Assembly (NCBI RefSeq): GCF_003568865.1
Contig: NZ_CP031115.1
Coordinates: 2,170,001 to 2,234,000 of the forward strand
Reading direction: 5' to 3'
Source of the DNA: Rubrobacter indicoceani
Lineage (GTDB): Bacteria; Actinomycetota; Rubrobacteria; Rubrobacterales; Rubrobacteraceae
Length of the DNA stretch: 64,000 bases
Part shown: positions 24,412-33,098 of the stretch, in pieces
Layout of the letters: every line of letters starts with the position of its first letter
Position numbering within the stretch: the stretch's first letter is position 1
Made by a program: the position numbers and the translations under genes
The notes under the pieces: model-generated
Seen by the model: the letters and a program-made list of their open reading frames with translations, nothing else
Database searches by the model: none
Told to the model about the DNA's origin: nothing

Positions 24412-25610
24412 CGCCCTTTATCCAAGCCCGGTCCGTGGCCGGGTTTGCCGCCCGATAGAAGCATCGAACGGCCGACGATGATGGCGATCATCCCTGCGAA
24501 GGCGAGGATTCCGCAGACGGTCCACGCCGTCTCATAGGAGGTCGTCTCCACCAGAAACCCGAAGGTCAACGGTCCGACGGCCGCCCCGGAGGAGGCCCCG
24601 GTCTGGGTTATGCCCGTGGCGGCGGCGGGGGCCAGGGGGTTGCTCTTGACCACGGCGAAGTTAAAGAGGCCGGGCCAGCCCCATCCGGCGGCGAAGGCGA
24701 CGAGCGTACCGACCACGATGGCCGCCGGGGAACCGGTCGCGAGAAGCAGGAACCCGGCTATCCCGAGGGTAAGCATACCGGCGACGATCCGAAGTCGTCC
24801 GCCGCTCATGCCGTCGGCGACGTGCCCCATCGAGACCCGGACCAGGATGCTCAGCGCGCTTCCGGCTGCAAGCAGAAACCCGGCGGACTCAACCCGGATT
24901 CCGGATTCCACGGCCCAGGTCACGACAAACGAACCGAGCGGTGTGGCCGCCATCGAGCCAAGCCCGAACCCGACCGTAAGTACGACGAGCGCACGCAACC
25001 GGACCGCTGCTGCCACGTTTTTCGAGGGCTTCTCCGAGACGACCGGGTGCTCGTGCTTCGGGACGCAGAAGATAAAAGCCGTGGCGACTACGGCCCCGAT
25101 TACGAACGCCCACCGCCAGCCGAGCGTAACGGCCACGAGCGGTACGGCGAGGCCGGCCAGAAGCGTCGCGGTCGGGATGGCGCTCTGCTTGATGCCGAAC
25201 GAAAGGCCCTGTCTGCTGGCCGGGACTTCCCTTGCAAGCGACAGGTTCGCCGAGGGGTGACTCATGGAGTTGGCGAGGCCGCCGACCATCAGAAAAACGA
25301 CGAGCACCTCCCAGGAGCGGGCGAAAAGCGCGACGCCGAGCATGGAGGAGGCGCTGATCACGGCCGAGAGGCGCATCCCGGTGTGAGATCCGACCCGCTC
25401 CACGAAGCGCCCCATAAAGACAGAAGAGAGCGCGGCGGAGGTAAAGAAAAGCGCGACCGCAAGCCCCAGGTAAGCCGCCCCGAAGCCGAGCTCGGTCGAG
25501 ATCTGAACGGCCATCCCACCCGTCAGAAAGGCCGGAAGCACCCCTACCGTCGCCACCGCGATGGTGATCAACACCGGACGCGGGTTCATCCCCCCTCTAG
25601 CTGCGGCCAT
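24408..25610 (-). CDS. MFS transporter
   Basis: 400-residue major facilitator protein with about 12 hydrophobic segments. Loop 2-3 has GRFVERVGSHTGMRLS, the MFS A-motif position. The type resembles CynX/NimT-like or sugar/anion MFS carriers; the substrate cannot be told. Two starts exist: ATG 25610 and ATG 25589 (MNPRP), neither with an ideal ribosome-binding site. It is the first gene of a two-gene unit with the GH15-like lipoprotein, the overlap being GTGA. Confidence 0.8.
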   Translation of the reverse strand: MAAARGGMNPRPVLITIAVATVGVLPAFLTGGMAVQISTELGFGAAYLGLAVALFFTSAALSSVFMGRFVERVGSHTGMRLSAVISASSMLGVALFARSWEVLVVFLMVGGLANSMSHPSANLSLAREVPASRQGLSFGIKQSAIPTATLLAGLAVPLVAVTLGWRWAFVIGAVVATAFIFCVPKHEHPVVSEKPSKNVAAAVRLRALVVLTVGFGLGSMAATPLGSFVVTWAVESGIRVESAGFLLAAGSALSILVRVSMGHVADGMSGGRLRIVAGMLTLGIAGFLLLATGSPAAIVVGTLVAFAAGWGWPGLFNFAVVKSNPLAPAAATGITQTGASSGAAVGPLTFGFLVETTSYETAWTVCGILAFAGMIAIIVGRSMLLSGGKPGHGPGLDKGR

Positions 25611-25703
25611 TCTTCGACTATAGCACGGTGGTCCCCGGCTTCCGCTTGCGGAGCCGCAGCCCGTGTACGATGACAGGGACGCGTTCACGGGGAAAGGACG
25701 ACT

Positions 25704-26483
25704 ATGGATCTGGGTATCCGGGGCAGCAACTTTATCGTCTGCGGGGCGAGCAAGGGCATCGGTCGCGCCGTTGCGTCCGCCCTCTGCGGGGAGGGTGCAA
25801 ACGTGCTGCTCGTCGCCCGAAACGAGGGCGACCTGCGGACCGCCGCCGGGGAGATCGAAGCCGCCGGAGGGAGCGCGCGCGTCTGCGCCGCAGACCTGTC
25901 GGAGATGTCCGGGGCGGATAAAGTCGGCGCGGTCGCCGGGGACATGGACGGAGGAATAGACGGCGTCCTCGTCAACGGTGGCGGCCCGCCGTTCGGGGCG
26001 GCGCTGGATCTCACGGACAAGGAATGGGCCGGGGCTTTCACCGCCCTTGTAGGGGTCCCCATAAGGCTTCTCCGCACCCTCAGGCCCCTGATGAACGACG
26101 GCTCTTCCGTGCTGTTCATCACCTCTTCGTCCGTGCGTCAACCAATACGGGACCTCGACGCCTCAAATGTCCTGCGCCCCGGCGTGGCCGCGCTGGTGAA
26201 GGTCCTGGCGCAGTCGCTCGGCCCGGCGGTGAGGGTCAACAGCATCGCGCCAGGCCGGATACTCACGGAACGCTCCCGCTCCCTCGACGCCTCCCGTGCC
26301 GGGTCCCTCGGCATCTCCCTGAAGGAACAGCAGGCGGGCTTCAGCCGGGGCATCCCCCTCGGTCGCTACGGCGAACCGGAGGAACTCGCCCGGGCCGCCG
26401 CGTTTCTTCTCTCCCCGGCGGCCTCCTACATAAACGGGGTGTCGCTGCAGGTTGACGGCGGCCTTATAACCTCGGTGCCCTGA
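25704..26483 (+). CDS. Atypical SDR lacking the catalytic Tyr (BKR-like)
   Basis: 259-residue SDR with CGASKGIGRAVASAL and NGGGPP in place of NNAG. At the active site the expected YxxxK is absent: the segment reads RQPIRDLDASNVLRPGVAALVK, with Asn where Tyr should be. This pattern (NGGGPP plus the SN..R motif) belongs to a known SDR branch annotated as beta-ketoacyl reductase-like; activity is doubtful or differently catalysed. GGGGAAAGGA precedes ATG. It is divergent from the MFS gene, and no operon partner is obvious. Confidence 0.75.
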   Translation: MDLGIRGSNFIVCGASKGIGRAVASALCGEGANVLLVARNEGDLRTAAGEIEAAGGSARVCAADLSEMSGADKVGAVAGDMDGGIDGVLVNGGGPPFGAALDLTDKEWAGAFTALVGVPIRLLRTLRPLMNDGSSVLFITSSSVRQPIRDLDASNVLRPGVAALVKVLAQSLGPAVRVNSIAPGRILTERSRSLDASRAGSLGISLKEQQAGFSRGIPLGRYGEPEELARAAAFLLSPAASYINGVSLQVDGGLITSVP

Positions 26484-26613
26484 GCGGTTATACCGCGCCA
26501 CTACTACGGCAAGGGTCTGCGGTCCCGCCGCTAATAAACCTTTTAACAGCGGGATGGACCCGAAAGCGACCGCGCGAAAAGCGGAGCGGGAAGATGCGGA
26601 GCGCCCCGGGGTT

Positions 26614-28041
26614 CTACTTCAGATAACGCAGCGCCGACCGGGCCGCCATAAAGCCGTTCATGCCGTGTACCGCCCCGCCCGGAGGCGTCGAGGACGAGCA
26701 GAGGTAGACGCCCTCTGCCCCGGCGGAGTACGGGTTGACGCTCGCCGCCGGACGCGCCACCAGCTGCTTTATGTCCATTGCCCCGCCGTTTATGTCGCCG
26801 CCCACGAGGTTTGCGTTGGAGGTTTCGAGCTCCGAGGTGTTCATCGTCGCCTTTGCGAGGATACGGTCGTGAAAGCCGGGGGCGAAGCGTTCTATCTGAG
26901 CTTCGATGCGCTCCGTCATGTCCACTTCGGAGCCGTTCGGCACGTGGCAGTACGCCCAGGCGGTGTGCTTGCCTTCCGGTGCTCGCGTCGGGTCGAAGAG
27001 GCTCTGCTGGGCGAGCAGGACAAACGGCCTTTCGGCATGTTTTCCGCACCAGACGGCGGCTTCGCTTCTGGAGATTTCGTCGAGCGTGTCGCCGAGGTGA
27101 ACGGTTCCGGCCCGGAGGCAGGCCTCGTCCCTCCAGGGGATCGGACCGTCCAGGGCGAAATCCATCTTGAAAACGCCGGGGCCGTAGCGGTACTTCTTGA
27201 GCGAGTTCCGGTAACGCGGCGAGAGCTTTTCGCCGGCGATCCGGAGGAGTTGCCTCGGCGTTACGTCGAAGAGAACGGCGCGGTGTTCGGGCAGGTCCCC
27301 CATCCCGCCGACCCGGATGCCGGTGTGGATCTCACCCCCGAGCGTCCCCAGGTACGAGGCGAGCGCGTCGGCGATGCTCTGAGACCCGCCCCTCGGCAGC
27401 GGCCAGCCGTAGGCGTGTCCGAGCACGCCGAGTACGTAGCCGAACATCGCGCTCAGCGGCTTCTCCATCGGCAGAAACGAGTGCGCGGCGTTCCCGGCGA
27501 AGAGCCCCTTTGCCTTTTCCCCGGTAAAGTTCGCCTCCGCGAGCGTACGCGCCGAGCGCACCGAGCGCAGACCCGTCAACCCGAGCGAGAGCGGGTGGTG
27601 CGGGACGGTCGGGGAGCCAAGGAAGTTCGCCGCTATGCGAGGCGCGTCGTCGGCGACGTCGCCCATAAGCCTGCGGTAGGCGTCCGCGTCCGGTCCGAGC
27701 CCGGACGCCGTCCGGTCTACGGAGCGTTCAAGGATCGCTGCGTCGCCGTCGTCAAAGGGATGGGCGAGCGGTGCGTCGGGTTGGATCCATTCAAGACCGT
27801 GTTCTCCGAGCGGCAGGCTCCTGAAGAACGGCGAGGCGAAACCGAGCGGGTGTATGGCGGAGCCGAGGTCGTGGACAAAGCCGGGGAGGGTCGTCTCCGC
27901 CGACCTTGCCCCGCCGCCTACCCGCTCGTTCGCCTCCAGCACGCATACGGACTTTCCGCGTCGGGCAAGCTCTACGGCGGCGGCGAGGCCGTTCGGGCCC
28001 GCCCCGACTACTACGGCGTCGTACTTCGGTTCTCCGTTCAT
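26614..28041 (-). CDS. FAD-dependent phytoene desaturase/PYROXD2-like oxidoreductase
   Basis: 475-residue flavoprotein. It has an N-terminal FAD motif ([31 protein letters not shown]), a GGGARS turn, and a C-terminal FAD-closing segment ([24 protein letters not shown]). This is the NAD(P)/FAD oxidoreductase group related to phytoene desaturase (CrtI-like) and PYROXD2; no other carotenoid gene is near. The substrate is unknown. It lies 99 bases downstream of a GNAT gene on the same strand and may share its transcript. Confidence 0.75.
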   Translation of the reverse strand: MNGEPKYDAVVVGAGPNGLAAAVELARRGKSVCVLEANERVGGGARSAETTLPGFVHDLGSAIHPLGFASPFFRSLPLGEHGLEWIQPDAPLAHPFDDGDAAILERSVDRTASGLGPDADAYRRLMGDVADDAPRIAANFLGSPTVPHHPLSLGLTGLRSVRSARTLAEANFTGEKAKGLFAGNAAHSFLPMEKPLSAMFGYVLGVLGHAYGWPLPRGGSQSIADALASYLGTLGGEIHTGIRVGGMGDLPEHRAVLFDVTPRQLLRIAGEKLSPRYRNSLKKYRYGPGVFKMDFALDGPIPWRDEACLRAGTVHLGDTLDEISRSEAAVWCGKHAERPFVLLAQQSLFDPTRAPEGKHTAWAYCHVPNGSEVDMTERIEAQIERFAPGFHDRILAKATMNTSELETSNANLVGGDINGGAMDIKQLVARPAASVNPYSAGAEGVYLCSSSTPPGGAVHGMNGFMAARSALRYLK

Positions 28042-28140
28042 CCCCTGACTTTATCTTTTTCTTGCGGTGATGACCGTCTTCGGGATCTCGTTTCTGTGAG
28101 AAACGGCCTCGCACGAGGGATCTCGTACCGGGCCTCCCTC

Positions 28141-28653
28141 TCAGGGCCGCCACCGGAGCCTCTTCCAGTAGACTTTCGTACCGGTGAGCCGCCCGTCCGG
28201 GGTGAGGGCGAAGTCCGGGATCTCCCCGGCCAGCAAGAACCCGAGGCTTTCATACAGGTGCGAAGCTCCCTCCACCGTAGCCGTATCGAGGACGAGCAGC
28301 GTCTTGCCGCGCTCGATGGCGAACTTTTCGGCTTCTCTTATCAGAAGCGTCACGACGCCTCGCCTGCGGTGTTGTGGTCGGGTCATGGTCTTGGAGATGT
28401 CCGCCCGATGCGGCTGGTTCGGTGGTTGTTTCAGCCCCAGGGTTACGGTGCCCGCCAGTTCCTCCCCGTCCCAGGCTCCGAGGATGACTTTCTGCCCGCT
28501 GTCCGCCAGCGCGTCGTCCCAGAACGCCACCGCCTCTTCGAGGTCCAGCGGGTGCATGAACCCGACGGAGCCGCCGTTCGCTACGACTTCGACCATCATC
28601 TCGCCGAGCATCCGCCCAACGACCGGAGAATGCTCGAGGGTTGTGATCTCCAC
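28141..28653 (-). CDS. GNAT-family N-acetyltransferase
   Basis: 170-residue GNAT protein. The acetyl-CoA loop is RPQHRRRGVVTLLIREAEKFA (the Q/RxxGxG/A-type segment) and the C-terminal strand-turn ASHLYESLGF is typical. A DLEEAVAFWDDALAD stretch precedes. The start is GTG 28653 behind AGGGGG, four bases after the stop of the XRE-cupin regulator, so they are co-transcribed. The acetyl acceptor is unknown. Confidence 0.85.
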   Translation of the reverse strand: MEITTLEHSPVVGRMLGEMMVEVVANGGSVGFMHPLDLEEAVAFWDDALADSGQKVILGAWDGEELAGTVTLGLKQPPNQPHRADISKTMTRPQHRRRGVVTLLIREAEKFAIERGKTLLVLDTATVEGASHLYESLGFLLAGEIPDFALTPDGRLTGTKVYWKRLRWRP

Positions 28654-28657
28654 CGCA

Positions 28658-29233
28658 CTACCCCCTCGAGAGCGCGACGACGTACTTGCATACCTCGTAC
28701 GTCTCGTTGATTATGGTTACCTCCGAAGGCGCGCCGAAGCCGAGACAATCGCCCTCTACCATCTCCCACCGCTCGCCGCCCTCCAAAACCGTAAGCCTTC
28801 CCGACCTGACCAGGATCACCTGACGGATGTGCAGGTAGGAGGACGCCGGCAGCACCACCCGCCGTTTCGGAGGGAGTTCGATGTCGGCGATCTCAAGCGG
28901 ATGGTCGGGCCTGACAAAGACCTGCTTTCTTACATAACCCGTCTCCGGATCGCGCCATTCGGGCTGCTCGCTGACCCGTGATATCCGACCTCCCCCACCC
29001 TCCGCCCGCAGCAACAACCCCGCAAGGGTCAGGTCGAACGCCCCGGCGATTCGCAGTAGTATCACAGCCGTAGGACTCATCTCCTCCCGCTCGATTTTGC
29101 TTACGGTCGCCTTCGATACCCCCGACCACCCGGCCAGTTCCCCCTGCGACCAGCCCCGCAAATCCCGCTCCAGACGGATACGGTGTGCGATCATCGCCCC
29201 CGTCTTTCTCTCGTTATCTATTATAGTAGTCAT
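28658..29233 (-). CDS. XRE-cupin transcription regulator
   Basis: About 191 residues: a Cro/C1-type helix-turn-helix (RLERDLRGWSQGELAGWSGVSKATVSKIEREEMSP) followed by a C-terminal cupin sensor domain from about residue 105 (VVLPASSYLHIRQVILVRSGRLTVL). The family often governs the adjacent acetyltransferase or catabolic genes. ATG 29233 has no ribosome-binding site, but TATATT ends six bases upstream, which fits a leaderless start; ATG 29194 behind GGGGG is an alternative giving 178 residues. It heads the GNAT-oxidoreductase unit and is divergent from the acyl-CoA dehydrogenase gene. Confidence 0.85.
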   Translation of the reverse strand: MTTIIDNERKTGAMIAHRIRLERDLRGWSQGELAGWSGVSKATVSKIEREEMSPTAVILLRIAGAFDLTLAGLLLRAEGGGGRISRVSEQPEWRDPETGYVRKQVFVRPDHPLEIADIELPPKRRVVLPASSYLHIRQVILVRSGRLTVLEGGERWEMVEGDCLGFGAPSEVTIINETYEVCKYVVALSRG

Positions 29234-29360
29234 TAGTTTAATATAATGGTCGTTTGTCGGTGACGCAAGGTGGCTTAAGGGTCTGCGATGTGGCAGACTC
29301 GGTGCGGAGAGAACACGCAACGTCGGGCAAGAAAAATACAGATCCGGGAGGCAACAACCC

Positions 29361-30590
29361 GTGAACTTCGAGCATTCCGAGAAGGTCAAGGAACTCAGGG
29401 AGAAGCTACTCGCCTTTATGGACGAGCACGTCTATCCAAACGAACGGCTTTTCCACGAGCAGGTAGAGTCGGCGGAAGACCGCTGGGAGTTGCCGCCTAT
29501 TCTCCAGGAACTCAAGGCGAAGGCGAAAGAGGAGGGACTCTGGAACCTCTTTCTGCCGGAGAGCGAGTGGGGCGCGGGCCTTACGAACCTTGAATACGCG
29601 CCGCTTTGCGAGGTAATGGGACGGGTCCCGCACTTCGCGCCCGAAATATTCAACTGTAACGCGCCGGATACGGGGAACATGGAGGTGCTTGCGCGGTACG
29701 GGACGCCGGAGCAGCAGGAGAGGTGGCTCAAGCCGCTGCTTGCGGGGGAGATCCGCTCCTCGTTTCTTATGACCGAGCCGGAGGTCGCCTCTTCGGACGC
29801 GACGAACATCGAGTCGAGCATCGTGCGCGACGGGGACGAGTACGTCGTGAACGGTCGGAAGTGGTGGTCGACGGGGGCGGGGGCGAACGCCTGCAAGGTC
29901 GCCATCTTCATGGGCAAGACCGACTTCGACGCGCCGCGTCACGAGCAGCAGTCCATGATCCTGATACCGCTGGACACCCCCGGCGTGAGGGTTGAACGCC
30001 TCCTCTCGGTCTACGGCTACGACGAGGCCCCGCACGGTCACGGCGAGGTCGTTCTGGAAGACGTGCGCGTCCCCGCCGATAACATCCTCTGGGGCGAGGG
30101 CAAGGGTTTTGCCATAGCGCAGGGACGGCTCGGTCCGGGACGCATCCACCACTGCATGAGGCTTATCGGGATGGCCGAACGCGCTCTGGAGCTGATGTGC
30201 GAGCGGGTAAAGAACCGGGTCGCGTTCGGCAAGCCGATAGCCGATCAGGGCGTGGTCCGGGAGTGGATAGCGGACTCGCGGATGGAGATAAACCAGGCAA
30301 GGCTCCTGACCCTTCAGGCCGCCGACATGATGGACCGGGTCGGCAACAAGGAGGCTAGAAGCGAGATCGCCCAGATAAAGGTCGTTGCGCCGACGATGGC
30401 CCTGCGCGTCCTTGACCGGGCGATTCAGGCGCACGGCGGCGGCGGAGTCTCCCAGGATTTCCCGCTCGCCCTGATCTGGACCGAAGCCCGCATCCTGCGC
30501 CTCGCCGACGGCCCCGACGAAGTCCACCGCGCCTCTATAGCCAAGATGGAACTCAAAAAGGGAAGGGAGCGCGAAAGGGCAGAGGTCTGA
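29361..30590 (+). CDS. Acyl-CoA dehydrogenase family protein
   Basis: 409-residue flavoprotein with the acyl-CoA dehydrogenase domain order: an N-terminal helical domain, a middle beta domain ([27 protein letters not shown]) and a C-terminal helical domain with [18 protein letters not shown]. These resemble long-chain ACADs and the ACAD10/11 group. Predicted to oxidise an acyl-CoA at C2-C3 with FAD and pass electrons to ETF. The start is GTG 29361 behind GGGAGG. It is divergent from the XRE-cupin regulator and precedes the phosphotriesterase-like gene. Confidence 0.85.
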   Translation: MNFEHSEKVKELREKLLAFMDEHVYPNERLFHEQVESAEDRWELPPILQELKAKAKEEGLWNLFLPESEWGAGLTNLEYAPLCEVMGRVPHFAPEIFNCNAPDTGNMEVLARYGTPEQQERWLKPLLAGEIRSSFLMTEPEVASSDATNIESSIVRDGDEYVVNGRKWWSTGAGANACKVAIFMGKTDFDAPRHEQQSMILIPLDTPGVRVERLLSVYGYDEAPHGHGEVVLEDVRVPADNILWGEGKGFAIAQGRLGPGRIHHCMRLIGMAERALELMCERVKNRVAFGKPIADQGVVREWIADSRMEINQARLLTLQAADMMDRVGNKEARSEIAQIKVVAPTMALRVLDRAIQAHGGGGVSQDFPLALIWTEARILRLADGPDEVHRASIAKMELKKGRERERAEV

Positions 30591-30682
30591 AGAAAAGAAA
30601 CAGCGCCTCGCCGGGGCTTGGGGAAGCCTCGGCGTTCACTTAGCGCATAACAAAACAACAAAAGGAAAGGAGGGCCGTATCC

Positions 30683-31666
30683 ATGGCTGCTCAGGTGAAC
30701 ACGGTGACGGGTTCGGTATCGTCGGACGAGCTAGGAAGGACGCTCGTTCACGAGCATTTCGCGTTCGGGTATCCCGGGTTTCAGGGGGATTCGACGTTCG
30801 GGGCTTACGACCGGGATCACGTCGTGGAAATCGGCCTCGACGTTGCGGAGAAGGTCAAGGCCGCCGGGGTGAAGACGGTTATAGATGCCACGCCGAACGA
30901 GTGCGGCCGGGACGTGGAAGCCCTGAAAGAGATCTCCGAGAAAAGCGGCGTGAACATCGTTGCCTCGACCGGGTATTACTACGAGGGCGAGGGCGCTCCG
31001 GCGTACTTCAAGTTCCGGGCGGCTCTCGGGACGGGCGAGGACGACATCCTGGAGATGATGCTGACCGAGATAACGGAGGGCGTCAACCAGACCGGTATCA
31101 AGGCCGGGGTCATCAAGCTCGCAACGAGCAAGGACGTGATGACCGACTACGAGGCGATGCTCTTCCGGTGCGGGGCGAAGGCGCAAAGGGAGACGGGCGT
31201 CCCGATCATCACCCACACCCAGGAAGGGACGATGGGGCCGGAACAGGCCGCTTATCTGGTCGAGCTCGGGGCAAACCCGAAGCAGTGCATGATCGGCCAT
31301 ATGGACGGCAACTCCGACATCGCCTATCACCTGCGAACCCTCGAACACGGTGTACAGGTCGCCTTCGACCGCTTCGGTGTTCAGGGCATCGTCGGCGCGC
31401 CGCCGGACGAACACCGCGTCGCCACCCTCCTCGGGCTGCTCGGCCTCGGCTACGCCGACCGGCTCCATATGTCCCACGATACCGTCAACCTCTGGCTCGG
31501 ACGCCCGATAGTCTTTCCCGACGCCGTCGTGGAGCTCCTCAAGAACTGGCACCCGACCCACGTCTTCGACAACATCGTGCCGCAACTCAAGGCCGCCGGA
31601 ATCACCGACGAGCAGGTAGACAGAATCTTCGTCGAGAACCCGAAGGGGCTGTTCGATCCCCGGTAG
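30683..31666 (+). CDS. Phosphotriesterase-family metal hydrolase
   Basis: 327-residue TIM-barrel amidohydrolase of the phosphotriesterase-related group. Metal ligands are visible in order: HEH (LVHEHFAFG), the bridging Lys (AGVIKLAT), His in IITHTQEG, His in MIGHMDG and Asp in MSHDTVN. Such enzymes hydrolyse lactones, sugar lactone phosphates or phosphotriesters. AAAGGAAAGGAGG precedes ATG 30683. The gap of 92 bases after the acyl-CoA dehydrogenase gene allows co-transcription. Confidence 0.85.
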   Translation: MAAQVNTVTGSVSSDELGRTLVHEHFAFGYPGFQGDSTFGAYDRDHVVEIGLDVAEKVKAAGVKTVIDATPNECGRDVEALKEISEKSGVNIVASTGYYYEGEGAPAYFKFRAALGTGEDDILEMMLTEITEGVNQTGIKAGVIKLATSKDVMTDYEAMLFRCGAKAQRETGVPIITHTQEGTMGPEQAAYLVELGANPKQCMIGHMDGNSDIAYHLRTLEHGVQVAFDRFGVQGIVGAPPDEHRVATLLGLLGLGYADRLHMSHDTVNLWLGRPIVFPDAVVELLKNWHPTHVFDNIVPQLKAAGITDEQVDRIFVENPKGLFDPR

Positions 31667-31716
31667 CCCCTCTACACACTACGACACACCCTCCTCCGAC
31701 CGGAGCCTGTTACCGC

Positions 31717-31750
31717 TTGACCTCGATCACATAAGTGTAAAATGCACCTA
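31717..31750 (+). promoter_or_regulatory. phaC promoter with candidate PhaQ operator
   Basis: TTGACC (31717-31722) and TAAAAT (31738-31743) form a promoter with a short 15-base spacer. The -10 lies inside TGTAAAATGCAC (31736-31747), identical to the element at the phaQ promoter (1430-1419, minus strand). A protein bound there would block polymerase at both. Confidence 0.6.
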
Positions 31751-31792
31751 GTGAGATATACGGGCACTTTTACGGAGGGATTGATCACAGCG

Positions 31793-31852
31793 ATGACGAA
31801 CATCCAGGGCAACGGCAAGAGCATAGGTTTTGGGCGGGGTGGTCGGGGGTGA
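31793..31852 (+). CDS. Possible 19-residue leader ORF of phaC
   Basis: ATG 31793 opens a 19-residue frame (MTNIQGNGKSIGFGRGGRG) whose TGA stop overlaps the GTG start of phaC as GTGA. GGAGGG lies 14 bases upstream, farther than usual. The overlap suggests translational coupling, or that the real PhaC N-terminus was extended and a frameshift has split it. Conservation in relatives would settle it; the call is tentative. Confidence 0.3.
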   Translation: MTNIQGNGKSIGFGRGGRG

Positions 31853-33093
31853 TCCGGGCTCTACCCGAAAGCGGGCTGCAAACCGGTAGTCGCCAGACCA
31901 GCGAGACCAACGTGAAAACAAACGGCATCCCCCGGTTCTCTCCGGGAAGCCCGGGGGTTTTCGGGATCTGTGACGCCGACGGCCCGGAGACGATTCGCTT
32001 AAGGAAATACGCCACGGGCACACACGTTCTTCTGCGGGAGATCGGGGTAGAGACCGGGGCGACGCCCAGCGAGGTGGTCTGGGGGAGCGACAAGGCCCGG
32101 CTCTTTCGTTACGGGAAGCCCGGCGCGGTAAAGCACGCCGTGCCGATCCTTCTGACCTACGGCTTCGTGCTCAAGCCCTACGTGCTGGACCTTGTCCCGG
32201 GCAACAGCCTCGTCGAGTACCTGGTGGAAGCGGGCTTCGACGTCTACATGCTCGATTTCGGCATCTCCGGCGTCGAGGACAGGAACCTCTCCCTCGAGAA
32301 CCTTGTCCTGGACTACATACACGGCGCGGTACAGAGCATTTTGGAAACCTCCGGGGCCGAGGAGGTCAGCCTCTTCGGGCAGTCGCAGGGCGGCACTTTA
32401 TGCGCCATGTACGCCTCGCTCTTCCCGGAGGCCCCGCTCAAGAACCTTGTTCTGCTCTCCGCCCCGACCGAGTTCGCCCCCAGAAACCCCGGCCCGCTCG
32501 GGCTCTGGACCCTCATGACCCGGGGCAGCGGCGCGTACTTCGAGCCGGCGCTCGTCCCTCAGTTGATGGGGAACGTGCCGACCGACTTCGCAAGCAAGGT
32601 CATCACCTCGGCGGCCTCTATTCAGGCCGGCGCGCTCGGCTCGCTTGTCCGACCCTTCGGGCAGCGCTTCGGGCCGTACGATGCGGGGTTGAAAGAGCTG
32701 CGGAAGCTCGCCGGGCGAGACGTATCGGTGAGGTCGTGGCTCGCCATAAGCAAATGGGTGGACGACGCCGCGCCTTTCCCCGGTGAGATCTTCCGCCAGT
32801 GGGTCAAGGACTTCTATCAGGGCGACAAGCTCGTCAGGGGCAAGGTCTCCATGCGGGGAAGAACGGTCGACCTCGCAAACATCGAGTGTTCCGTGCTGAA
32901 CGTCTCGGGCAAGTGGGACTACGTCGTTCCGGCCGCTCAGACCGATGCCACGACCCGGCTCGCGAAGAGCAAGGACAAACGGTCCCTTTCCCTGAACTCC
33001 GGACACGTCGGCATGATCGCCGGCCCCGGCGCGAACGCGGTCTGGAGGCAGGTCAGGGAGTGGCTCGAACCACGCTCGGAAGTCGTATCATAG
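31849..33093 (+). CDS. phaC: Class III/IV-like PHA synthase PhaC with Ser nucleophile
   Basis: 414 residues. The C-terminal two thirds follows PhaC of the class III/IV type: YMLDFGISGVEDRNLSLEN, then the lipase-like box FGQSQGG, FPGEIFRQWVKDFYQGDKL, GRTVDLANIECSVLNVSGKWD and NSGHVGMI. The likely triad is Ser179-Asp357-His386. Synthases of this family normally have Cys in the box (GxCxGG); here codon 179 (32383-32385) is TCG, Ser. The role would be polymerising (R)-3-hydroxyacyl-CoA from PhaB into granules. No PhaE or PhaR partner is seen beside it. GTG 31849 overlaps a short ORF; GTG 31912 is a later alternative start. Confidence 0.8.
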   Translation: MIRALPESGLQTGSRQTSETNVKTNGIPRFSPGSPGVFGICDADGPETIRLRKYATGTHVLLREIGVETGATPSEVVWGSDKARLFRYGKPGAVKHAVPILLTYGFVLKPYVLDLVPGNSLVEYLVEAGFDVYMLDFGISGVEDRNLSLENLVLDYIHGAVQSILETSGAEEVSLFGQSQGGTLCAMYASLFPEAPLKNLVLLSAPTEFAPRNPGPLGLWTLMTRGSGAYFEPALVPQLMGNVPTDFASKVITSAASIQAGALGSLVRPFGQRFGPYDAGLKELRKLAGRDVSVRSWLAISKWVDDAAPFPGEIFRQWVKDFYQGDKLVRGKVSMRGRTVDLANIECSVLNVSGKWDYVVPAAQTDATTRLAKSKDKRSLSLNSGHVGMIAGPGANAVWRQVREWLEPRSEVVS

Positions 33094-33098
33094 ACCCC

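Noticed and set aside
26554-28710. A 718-codon plus-strand open frame opposite the FAD oxidoreductase and GNAT genes
   Set aside because: Crosses two well-supported genes, no start signal and no recognisable domain; typical high-GC antisense frame.
31849-33093. PhaC-like protein as an intracellular PHA depolymerase because of the Ser
   Set aside because: The regions around the box, especially FPGEIFRQWVKDFYQ and GRTVDLANI, are synthase-type; kept as a synthase with an altered nucleophile.
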